The position numbers and the translations under genes were made by a program. The notes beneath the pieces are model-generated. The model worked only from the letters and a program-made list of their open reading frames with translations. It was not told the DNA's origin and ran no database searches. Of a stretch of 10,543 nt of DNA, positions 1-7,389 are shown one piece after another (the first letter of the stretch is position 1; each line of letters begins with the position of its first letter). Source of the stretch: Pavlovales sp. CCMP2436 (Eukaryota > Haptophyta > Pavlovophyceae > Pavlovales); the NCBI GenBank assembly GCA_026770615.1, contig MU631532.1:25378-35920 (forward strand), read 5' to 3'.

Positions 1-350
1 GCCTTGGTAGCCTTGAGCGGCGTCTCCGCGTGCTGCTCGCCACCGCGCGAAACAGTGCCTGTCACAGCACGTGACAGGAGCAATAGCATGGTGGCGAAGA
101 GCAACATCATGGTGGCGAAGAGCAACATCATGGTGGCGAGCCAGGCAGCGCCCCCCTCGGGGGGCGGCAGCTGCACGCTCGCGCAGCTAACAGCTTGAGG
201 AACACGGTGTGAATCCCACCACTTCATGAGTCGTACTATGACTTGGAATCTGTTGCGGACGGGGCGACAAGCGCGCCCGATCACCTCGCGCGTCACGTCT
301 GAGGCAGGGTCGGCGAGGTAAGGCGCGAGGTTGACGGGTACGAGCGCCAT
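1..350 (-). CDS. Unrecognised protein with one hydrophobic segment, 5' part only
   Basis: Reading leftwards from the ATG at 350-348, the frame stays open for 116 codons and leaves the window, so the C-terminus is not seen. The N-terminus begins MALVPVNLAPYLADPASD. A basic stretch (RPVRNRFQVIVRLMKWW) follows near residues 31-47. Around residues 70-95 is a very hydrophobic segment rich in Leu, Met, Ala and Phe that could span a membrane; it is built from a 21-base tandem repeat. I do not recognise a family. Supporting a real gene are the open frame, the TTTTAAAA element 13 bases upstream of the ATG, and a similar ATG context and upstream element at 10307-10330. Against it, the hydrophobic segment arises from a repeat and no domain can be named. 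An overlapping plus-strand frame is judged a shadow. Confidence 0.42.
   Translation of the reverse strand, partial: MALVPVNLAPYLADPASDVTREVIGRACRPVRNRFQVIVRLMKWWDSHRVPQAVSCASVQLPPPEGGAAWLATMMLLFATMMLLFATMLLLLSRAVTGTVSRGGEQHAETPLKATK
87..138. repeat. 21-bp tandem repeat, about 2.5 copies
   Basis: Two full identical 21-base units (87-107 and 108-128) and a partial third begin with CATGGTGGCGA. On the minus strand each full unit adds seven hydrophobic residues of the ATMMLLF kind, so the array keeps the minus-strand frame open and builds its hydrophobic segment. Confidence 0.85.
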
Positions 351-618
351 CAGTTCGGGGCATTTTTAAAAGCGGTCAGACAAGATCGGGCTGCGCGGCT
401 CCCGTCGCCCTCGAACCAAGCACAGCGGACGGCGCTCAGGGAAGGAGGCGAGAGGGAGGAGAGGCTGCGTGATCCACTACTTGCCTACGTTGAATTTGGG
501 ACCAGCGCAGCGGCCAGCACTCGAGGACGGAGGGAGGCGTGAGGGGGTTACGTGCTCAGCAACCTGCCCTAGACACCTTAACGCCAACTCCCCGTCGGCT
601 CGAGGCTAAGCGGCGTAG
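351..618. promoter_or_regulatory. Divergent intergenic region with TTTTAAAA element
   Basis: This 268-base spacer lies head-to-head between the minus-strand frame ending at 350 and the Sel1/MYND gene starting at 619, so it should hold both promoters and 5' leaders. The only clear element is the palindromic TTTTAAAA at 364-371, 13 bases upstream of the minus-strand ATG. A matching TTTTAAA sits at 10324-10330 in the same place relative to the right-hand frame. No TATA box or other signal stands out on the Sel1 side. Confidence 0.35.
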
Positions 619-2171
619 ATGGCGGGTGCGGCTGCAGAGGTGGATGAGCTCAGGCTGCTCATCGACGATGCAACGCGGGGTGACTCCGACGCGCAGTGCA
701 GGCTCGGCGAACGCTACGAGCGCGGCGACGGCGTGGTGCAGAACCAGGCCGAGGCGCTGCGGCTCTACACGCTGGCGGCCAAGCAAGGCAATGCAGAAGC
801 GCAGCACGAACTTGGCCAGTGCTACATGACTGGTAACGGCACGGCGCACGACGAGTAGAAGGCTGCGTAGCTCTTCAAGAAGGCGGCCAAGCAGGGCCTC
901 GCAGTCGGGCAGCTCAGGGTATGAGCTTCGCGGAGGGCAGAGGCGTGGTGGAGGACGAGGAGGAGGCGATGAAGCTCTACACGCAGGCGGCCGAGCAGGG
1001 TCTAGCACAGGCGCAGGTGTACTTGGGCGATTGCTACCAGTACGGTAGAGGCTGCGCGAAGAACGAGAAGGAGGCGGTGAAGCTGTACACACAGGCGGCC
1101 GAGCAGGGCTTCGCAGACGGGCAGTTCTGCCTCGGTAATTGCTTCAAAAATTGGCGCCGGCGTGGTGCAGGACGAGAAGGAGGCGATGCGGCTCTACACG
1201 CAGGCGGCCGAGCAGGGCTTTGCAATGGTGCAGAACACCCTCGGCGATTGCTACCGTACGGGCGCCGGCGTGGAGCAGGACCTTGAAACGGCGGTGCGGC
1301 TGTACACGCAGGCGGCCGAGCAGGGCCTAGCACAAGCGCAGGTCGAATTGGGCATTTGCTACGAGAAGGGCGAAGGATGTGTGCAGGACAACGCAAGGGC
1401 GGCGCGGCTCTTCAGGTAGGCGGCCGAGCAGGGTGATGCACGCGGTCAGTTCGCACTCGGTCTTTGCTATCGTAGGCTGGCGTGGAGCAGGACCTTGAAA
1501 CGGCGGCGCGGCTGTACAGGCAGGTGGCCGATCAGGGCTACGCTCCTGCGCAGAGCAGCGTTGGCAAGTGCTGCATGCAGGGCTTCGGCATGGCGCACGA
1601 CATCGCCGACGCAGCGCGCTACTTCCTTCTCGCCGCCGACCAGGGCGACGCCACTGCGCAGTGCTTGCTCGGCTTCTTGTGCGAGCATGGTAAGGGCACG
1701 AAGCGCGATTTGGGCGAGACCATGCGCATGTACCGTGCCTCCGCGGCGCAGCGCGACGTGCGGGCACTGGCGAGGCTGGGCGTGTGCCTGGGGAAGGGCA
1801 GGGGCGTGCCGCAGAGCGAGATGGAGGCGGCCGCAAGCTACGCCGCCGCGTCCGAGCTCGGCGGCTTCGATGCCTTGTTCGGATATGGCAAAGCTAAGCT
1901 CGATGCGGTCGGTAATGTGAGCGCGCCCGATTCCTTCACTCCCCAGCTGGCCGTGAGCGACCTGGCCCTCGCCGCCAGGCTGGGGCATGCGGGGGCGGTC
2001 GAGGAGCTCGCCTCGATCTCGAGCCGGCGCGAGGTGATGTCTGCATGCTGCCTGGGCTGTGGCGCTACCCGCGAGCTGCGGCTGTGCAGCCGGTGCCGCG
2101 TGGCCGCGTTCTGCGACGGCGACTGCGTGCGGCGCATGTGGCCGGCGCACAAGCCGTGCTGCAAACAGTAG
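619..2171 (+). pseudogene. Sel1-repeat protein with C-terminal MYND zinc finger, frame-broken
   Basis: The gene encodes about ten Sel1-like repeats followed by a MYND zinc finger. Sel1 repeats are helical protein-interaction units; MYND fingers bind short peptides. The specific role here is unknown. The repeat core (LYTQAAEQG and variants) starts at 763, 871, 975, 1083, 1192, 1300, 1408, 1512 and 1620. Spacing is 108 bases except 104 (871-975), 109 (1083-1192) and 104 (1408-1512), so the frame changes in three units, returning each time to a Sel1-encoding frame. In-frame TAG codons lie at 856-858, 868-870 and 1417-1419; the last replaces the CAG that other units carry in LYTQAAEQG. The ATG at 619 opens the first repeat frame. 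From about 1471 the frame is clean to the TAG at 2169, and a further in-frame TGA lies at 2208. It could be a decayed paralogue, an uncorrected assembly, or a gene read with a changed code. Confidence 0.8.
2049..2162 (+). other. MYND-type zinc finger domain
   Basis: Cysteine codons at 2049, 2058, 2085, 2094, 2112 and 2124, then Trp at 2139, His at 2148 and Cys at 2157/2160, give C-x2-C-x8-C-x2-C-x5-C-x3-C followed by W-x2-HK-x2-C. This is the MYND signature with every zinc ligand present. The domain forms the last 40 or so residues and lies in the undamaged 3' part of the gene. Confidence 0.9.
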
Positions 2172-2301
2172 CAGGCCGACGCCACCCGCGCCGATGCGGG
2201 GGAGCTGTGATCTAGTCACGTACGTTTGTAACGTGTATTGGTAAGCAACTGCAAAATAATGGCAATGTGCTGCAAATTGGATCGGAATATTAATCAAACG
2301 A

Positions 2302-2307
2302 AATAAA
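2302..2307 (+). terminator. Candidate AATAAA polyadenylation signal for the Sel1/MYND gene
   Basis: An exact AATAAA lies about 130 bases past the TAG at 2169-2171, in an AT-rich 3' flank that contrasts with the GC-rich gene. The retrotransposon begins 77 bases further on. Confidence 0.4.
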
Positions 2308-2378
2308 CAAACGCAGATCGAATCAAGTTAAATATTTTCATTAAAGCTGGAGCCTTCGGTGTGACTGTGGGCTGCGTA

Positions 2379-2383
2379 GCTTG
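2379..2383. repeat. Left target-site duplication candidate (GCTTG)
   Basis: The five bases before the 5' LTR are GCTTG and the five after the 3' LTR are GTTTG (9461-9465), matching at four of five positions. Copia elements normally make 5-bp duplications. The mismatch fits the age implied by LTR divergence, but four of five is weak evidence alone. Confidence 0.45.
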
Positions 2384-2637
2384 TGTCAAGGTTATCTGAC
2401 ACTGGTCAGATTTACCTGACTTGATCTTCCCGGACTAGTAGTCTCAGTCCGGGACATTCGCAGTCCGGCTAAAATAGCAAGGAACTTGTCTTCACCAGGA
2501 AGATAAGTTTCTATGATTAAACTTGAGTCGTTTCATTCTAAATCAATCTATTCTTGGATCACTCTAGCTCCCTCCCAACAGCCCTGGACGGTGTTTCACT
2601 CCGCCGACCCCTGCGCCACCGCAGGAGTACCTCAACA
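2384..2637 (+). repeat. 5' LTR of the copia element
   Basis: This 254-bp copy aligns over its full length with 9216-9460. It begins TG and ends CA. Near its start are two inverted repeats: ATCTGAC/GTCAGAT (2394-2411, loop of 4) and CCCGGACT/AGTCCGGG (2429-2453, loop of 9). A 6-bp insertion relative to the 3' copy lies inside the second loop. It should carry the promoter, but no clear TATA box is visible. Confidence 0.92.
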
Positions 2638-2746
2638 CAAACGTTTGAGATCCTACGTATCTCCGGAACTTCGCGATCACCAACTGCCACGAGTCCGATC
2701 GCCGTGTCGCGCCACCGCCTCGCCAACAAGAGCACGCGTTCTCATC

Positions 2747-3860
2747 ATGCTCAAACTCAGCCAGCCCAAGGCTGCTGCGCGCGCCAAGGGCGCGACGCTC
2801 AAGAACAACACCAACATAATGAACAAGGAGACCCTGGTCAAGGTCCTCTACCCGGCGAGTTAGCGCTACATCGCGCTCTCCCGCTCCGTGAAGGGGCTCT
2901 CTTCAGACATCGTCGAGCTCCCAGCGGCTGGAGAATTACTTTCCTTTCGGCTTCGGACGCCCGCCGAGTTCATCGACTACATACGGCATCATCCCGGCGT
3001 GCTCTTGGTCAACACGGCCGTCATCCCCGCGGCCGACTGCGCAGACGACGACATCGTCAACGCGCACTTGGAGACCATCTACGCCAACTCCGCCGAGATC
3101 TGCGAGCAGGCGTTGAGCGACAAGATCGACGACTTGATCCTGGACTTGATCAAGTGCCAGATCTCCGCTCACGACCCGAACGAGATCACCTCCGGCTACC
3201 TCTCTGCCTCGCAGATCCTAAACTCCATCGAGCTCGTCAACGCCAACAAGAGTGTCGAGGCCCACGTTGGCGACCTCTACAAGTTTGCGACAGCAGTCGT
3301 CAGCATGCATGACTCAGCGTCATCGACCTCTGGTGCTCAGATCCTCTCCGCCGTCCATCACCTCAAGCAGCTCTACGAGCCGCACCTCGACTTGGACCCA
3401 GCGGCGTTCGAGCAGATCATCCAGCTCAGCTTGATCACGTCGACGCCCTCGCTGCACTTCCTGCTCGCCCAGACCAATCAGCTCACTCCTCAACGCGTTC
3501 TCGAGGCCTGATGCGCGCGCGCGCTTCACGGATGAGGTGAGCAAGTTCATCGCCCCGCAGCGCGCAGCCCGCGCGCCGCCCGCTCACCCGCCCAGCCGCA
3601 ACACGCTGGTCAAGATGCAGGCGCTGGCGGCCAAGCCAGAGCTTGGAGGCGCCAAGAACTAAAAGCAGATTCCCCGCAACAAGCTGTACAAGGGCGCCGC
3701 CCGTCCTCAGCTCTCATGTGAGCACTGCAAGAAGACCGGCCACACAGCCTCAGACTGCTGGCAACTAAACGGCTTCCCGCCCAAGAACGAGCAGCCGATC
3801 ACGGTCAACTCTGGGCAGGCCGCCGCCAAGCGCGCGGCCAACTACGCGATCTAGACGCGC
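2747..3860 (+). pseudogene. Gag region with CCHC zinc knuckle, interrupted
   Basis: The likely start is the ATG at 2747, 109 bases after the 5' LTR. A helical, capsid-like segment follows to about 3508 in one frame, broken by TAG at 2861-2863. At 3509 the frame meets TGA; skipping one base gives a frame continuing through the nucleocapsid. That frame has TAA at 3660-3662 and TAG at 3852-3854. The nucleocapsid carries a perfect C-x2-C-x4-H-x4-C knuckle (CEHCKKTGHTASDC, 3717-3758), the RNA-binding motif of retroelement Gag. The capsid part resembles copia Gag in position and composition, but I cannot name a matching family by eye. Confidence 0.75.
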
Positions 3861-3965
3861 GAGCCGCACAAGCACTCCGGCATGGCCACGCTCACGGCTC
3901 AGTTCAACGAGGACCTACGCGCTCACGGCGTGTCGCTCGAGAACAACTTGCTGCGCCGCCGCTCT

Positions 3966-4235
3966 CTCGAGACCGACGCGCACCTGCCGCTCGAGATCAA
4001 CGACCGCATGCCGCCCGAGATCAACGAGCACCTGCCGCTCGAGATCTACGACCGCATGCCGCCCGAGATCAGCGAGCACCTGCCGCTCGAGATCAACGAG
4101 CACTTGCTGCTCGAGGCCACCGCGCACATCTCGTCGCCCGAGACCATCGCACACATGCCGCTCGAGACCACCGCGCACATGCCGCTCGAGGCCAACGCGC
4201 ACCTGTTGCCGCCCGAGGCCATTGCGCACACGCCG
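3966..4235 (+). repeat. In-frame 24-bp tandem repeat array (8-residue units)
   Basis: Eleven units, nine of 24 bases and two of 27, encode variants of [LP]-E-x-x-x-[HR]-[LM]-P. A 48-base higher-order repeat is visible, since units 2-3 and 4-5 are near copies (INDRMPPEINEHLP and IYDRMPPEISEHLP). All units keep the same frame, which is open from 3855 to 4437, so the array belongs to the polyprotein between the CCHC knuckle and the Cys-rich region. Confidence 0.9.
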
Positions 4236-4290
4236 CTCTTGGCCAACATGCTCACGCACTCGATGCCGCTCTCGCCCAACACGCTCACAC

Positions 4291-4947
4291 AGTGCCTCGC
4301 CGAGGACTGCAGCAAGCAGGCGACGCGGTGCATCCTCAGGCAAGGCAAGGAGACGGGCCATACTGCGAGGACAACAACTGCCACTTCAAGCAGTACCTCG
4401 TCACCCAGAAGAACCTCTACTCAGGCAGTGCGTCGATGACCAACCCGACCGCCAAGCTCGACTCCGAGACTTACGCCGTCACACAGCGCGACGCCAATGG
4501 CGAGCCGACCTCGTACAACTTCAACAACGACCCGCTTGACGATGACATCACCAATCGCCTGCGCGTCTCCGGCATCCTGTCTGGGCAGATCATGGACGAC
4601 TCCGAGATCTACCCGACCAAGTGCTGCGCGCCGAGCTGCATCGCTCGCGCATCCGTCGGCGTCTACTAGCGCTCGACCGGCCTGTACAAGTACACGTGCA
4701 CCTTCGAGGACTGCCGTGACAGGCCAAGGACATGTCCAACTGCGAGCGCACTGCGCGCTTCGCCACCGCCAAGCTCATCTCCATCTAAGACGGAGAGCCG
4801 CCTGAGCTTTGGCACGGTGAAAAGGACAACTTTGTCTACAAGGACTGCAGCACAGTAGCTTATGAGTGCTGGGAGTGTGTGCTGGTCGGCAACGACCGCC
4901 TGCGCTGCCGCAACTGCACCTTCGGCTACTTCTGCAAGCCGTGCCAC
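4291..4947 (+). pseudogene. Cysteine-rich region of the polyprotein with ZZ-like finger
   Basis: Between the repeat array and the protease the polyprotein has a cysteine-rich stretch not usual in copia elements. Module A has CX4C at 4293/4308 and CX4C at 4364/4379. Module B has CX4C at 4622/4637 and CX4C at 4697/4712. Spacing within both is 18-19 residues, suggesting an internal duplication. A third motif, C-x2-C-x9-C-x2-C-x5-C-x2-C-H (4867-4947, containing GNDRLRCRNCTFGYFCKPCH), closely resembles the ZZ-type zinc finger. Reading through requires frame changes near 4350 and 4725, and there are stops at 4667-4669 (TAG) and 4786-4788 (TAA). The modules could bind zinc and protein or nucleic acid; no function is established here. 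Confidence 0.6.
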
Positions 4948-5289
4948 ACGTCAAGGGCCTACTTCACTGGACCCTGGCCTACGCCGCTGCCGGCGCTGGA
5001 CAGCAAGCCGCAGCCGCACCCAGCCACATAGGCGCCACCGTCGACTCACAAGCCGCCGCCTGAGGAGGACACGTACTCCTCAATGCTCAAGCCGCCGCAA
5101 CCGCCTCCGCCTCCACACAACACTACGACATCACCGCCATCGTAGAACAATCTGACGACGCCGCTGCCTACACCAACAACATCTCTTCCGCCATCGCCGA
5201 TCACATCGCCGCAGCACTTCGCGCTCGCCAGCTCGCAGCCGCCGATGCAGTCGCAATCGATCGACTCTCTGCTACTACAAGTTATAAAG

Positions 5290-5329
5290 GTAAGTTTTAA
5301 CACAAAACTGTTAACTTCCCTATTCCAAG
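5290..5329 (+). other. Candidate 40-nt spliceosomal intron
   Basis: The stretch starts GTAAGT after AAAG, has a branch-like TTAAC at 5311-5315, a pyrimidine-rich run and ends CCAAG. It is clearly more AT-rich than its surroundings. Removing it deletes the TAA at 5298-5300 and joins the Ala-rich frame upstream to the frame that leads into the protease. It is short for most eukaryotes, and an alternative AG at 5330-5331 gives 42 bases. Confidence 0.3.
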
Positions 5330-5331
5330 AG

Positions 5332-5451
5332 TCCACGTCGGCGCCTCCTCCGCCAAAAGAATCAGCCCAGACGCCGCCTCTTCAGCCGATCTCCACGTTG
5401 GCGCCTCCTCCGCCAAAAGAATCTTCCCTGACGCCGCTTCTTCAGCCGATT
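5332..5451 (+). repeat. Two tandem 60-bp repeats
   Basis: Units 5332-5391 and 5392-5451 both begin TCCACGT and share GGCGCCTCCTCCGCC followed by AAAAGAATC. In one frame they encode a proline-rich APPPPKES unit, in another an alanine/serine-rich GASSAKRI unit. Divergence is low. Confidence 0.85.
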
Positions 5452-5639
5452 CCCATGACGACGCTGCCTCCGCCGCAGCAACCCAAGGGCAACCTGCCCA
5501 CTCTGTTGCTCAGACCTTCATGGCTGACCGGCCGAGCGCGCTTGCCGATCTTCACCTTCAAGCCTGCTCAGCACCTCCTCACGGCCTACAGCGTGACCGA
5601 GGACAAGGAGGACAGGCACTCCTCGGCGCCCATCAAGAC

Positions 5640-5945
5640 GCACGACAAGTTTGTCTTCGACGCCACACTCGACTCGGGCTGCTCCGTCAGCATGCTTGTC
5701 GACGAGAGCTGGGGACTCATCACAGACCCACAGCCGACCAAGGCCAGCATCTCAGTGGCCAACCGCGCAGCTATGCAAGCTGTGCACAGCGGCCTCATCT
5801 CCGCCACGTTCACAGATGACGTCGGCGGATACCTACGAGTTGACTTCATCGACGCACTCTTCGTGCACGGCCTGGAGACGCCGCTCATCTCAGTCCGCTC
5901 GCTGGCAGCTCAAGACTGCTTCATCATCTTTGACGACAACGGTGG
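5640..5945 (+). CDS. Copia aspartic protease domain
   Basis: The frame contains FDATLDSGCSVSML, with the catalytic Asp-Ser-Gly at 5671-5679. This matches the copia protease active site (usually LDSGAS-type), with Cys after the DSG. Hydrophobic strands, a central glycine region (DDVGGYLRVDF) and the closing LISVRSLAAQDC follow, as expected for a retropepsin fold that works as a dimer to cut the polyprotein. The segment has no stop; the frame is left near 5990, where the integrase begins in another frame. No upstream start is needed because it is part of a polyprotein. Confidence 0.8.
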
Positions 5946-5977
5946 CTCCCTGAAGTCCATCACGTCGACTCGGCGCA

Positions 5978-7385
5978 CACAGTATCGATCACCTCATCAA
6001 CTGCTCGGTCAACGTGCCGCTCGACTACACACCGATCATCCACAAGGCGCTCTCTGCTCACCTCTCGCAGGAGACGTCCGACCTCTGGTGGGCCCGCTTC
6101 AACCAGGCAGGCCGCCACGCCGTCCGCCGCATAATCGCTCAGCACCCTGACATCGCCGGCGCCAAGGCCAAGCCCGAGATCTTCTCTGAGTCCGACGTCG
6201 CGTGGATGAAGGCCCTGCCCTTCAACGGCACGCGCACTCCTTCGACTCGACCGTTCGAGATCATCCACAGCGACGTGCTCTAGCCGATCAACGGCCTCCC
6301 TTCTCACGTCGCGCGCTTTGCCATCGTCTTCAAGGACGACTTCACGGCATACACCAGCATCTACATGATGCACGTCAAGTCCGAGGCGCCTGCAAAGCTG
6401 CAGCTCTACCTCGACGAGATGGGCGCCAACTCCCTCTAGCACCGACTCGCAGGCGCAAGGCTGCACCTCGACGGCGCGTCGGAGCTCACTTCCTCGGCCT
6501 GGACGGATGTCTTGCGCAAGTACGACATGCTCATCAACGAGGTGTCGGTCCCGTACAACCCCCAGACCAACGGCGTCGCAGAGCGCACCTTTGGCATCCT
6601 CATCCCCAACGTGCGCGCAATGCTTAACGCGTCCGGCATGTCGCCTCGCTGGTGGGGGTGGGCTATCAAGTCCGGAGCGTGGACGCGCAACCAGCTCACC
6701 TCTCCGGGTGACAAGCTCTCGCCATACGAGAAGCTCTTTGGCAAGGCGCCTTAACTGTCCAAGCTCCGCATATGAAGGTGCCCAGTGGCATATCTACGGC
6801 AAGTCCCGCGTGACGCCACCGGCAATTTTGGACCGCGCGCGCTGCATGGCAACTTCGTTGGGTATGGCTCCTCGGGCATCTTCGAGAACGGCCAGCTGCG
6901 CCACGCTCTCGGATACGTTCTACTACTTTCAGCCGACAACGTCATCACGGTCTCTCGGCATGTGCTCTTCAACGAGTCCATCATCGCCGACAACACTTCA
7001 AAAAACGTGCACTTCAGCGGCTTCAACCCGATCACCAACACCTCCGGCTTCCCCGACGACGACCAGATCGCCGCCGATAGAGCAACCTATGGGGGTGAAG
7101 GCGAGGATATCAACGACGACCCGCCGCCGCTCAACCAAGACTCGGACCCAGACGACGAAGACGCGCCGCCGCCGCCGCGCACCGCCACGCCGACTTCATC
7201 CTCCGAGCCATCCTCAGAGCCTTCCTCTGAGCCATCCTCTCCGCCGATCGTTTGCCCGACCGGCGACCTCCGCGTCGGGGTGCGACAGCAGCCACTGCAC
7301 AACTACCCGGCCAACGTGGTCATATTCGCCGCCGATGTCCCGACGCCCGAGAACTTAAAGGACGCCATGGCCGGCGACTACAAGA
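5978..7385 (+). pseudogene. Copia integrase region, interrupted
   Basis: A pre-integrase segment (LWWARFNQAG near 6083-6112) leads to EIIHSDV with the first catalytic Asp at 6272. The second Asp is at 6470 (LHLDGASEL) and Glu at 6581 (NGVAERTFG), 36 residues later, giving the D,D,E triad of copia integrase; WWGWAIKSGAW and YEKLFGKAP are further family landmarks. The C-terminal part contains GNFVGYGSSG and TVSRHVLFNE, then an acidic, Ser/Pro-rich linker. In-frame stops are TAG at 6281 and 6437, TAA at 6752 and TGA at 6773. The usual HHCC zinc ligands are not recognisable. The enzyme would insert element cDNA into chromosomes. Confidence 0.85.
7197..7244 (+). repeat. 12-bp tandem repeat encoding Ser-Ser-Glu-Pro
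   Basis: About four units of 12 bases (TCCTCNGAGCCN) encode SSEP repeats in the linker between integrase and reverse transcriptase, next to acidic and polyproline runs. This suggests a disordered hinge. Confidence 0.75.
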
Positions 7386-7389
7386 ATGT

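Larger units (their letters stand above)
4948..5640 (+). pseudogene. Linker between Cys-rich region and protease, frame uncertain
   Basis: Two frames compete. One is Pro/Gln/Ser/Thr-rich, continuous with the ZZ-like finger and the protease, and broken only by TAG at 5029-5031 and 5143-5145. The other is Ala-rich from about 4950, with a G-first, C-third codon pattern typical of coding DNA, broken by TGA at 5061 and TAA at 5298. A 40-base GT-AG intron candidate (5290-5329) would join the second frame upstream to the first downstream. Two 60-bp repeats lie at 5332-5451. I cannot decide which frame is translated. Confidence 0.4.

Noticed and set aside
301..320. Short repeats at 301, 10092 and 10168 as a CRISPR-like array.
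   Set aside because: Only three imperfect copies at unrelated distances, best explained as shared sequence of related genes.
539..1396. Long minus-strand and alternate-frame open frames across the Sel1 gene.
   Set aside because: They are shadows of GC-rich repeats: Arg/Pro/Ala-rich compositions without motifs, while the plus-strand frames carry clear Sel1 units and the MYND finger.
2374..2383. GCGTAGCTTG next to the 5' LTR resembles GCGTGGCTTG at 9191-9200 near the 3' LTR.
   Set aside because: The second copy is separated from the LTR by 15 unrelated bases, so it neither extends the LTR nor serves as a target duplication; chance is likely.
5586..6466. Minus-strand open frames opposite protease and integrase.
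   Set aside because: The plus strand holds recognisable DSG and D,D,E motifs there; the opposite frames show no family features.
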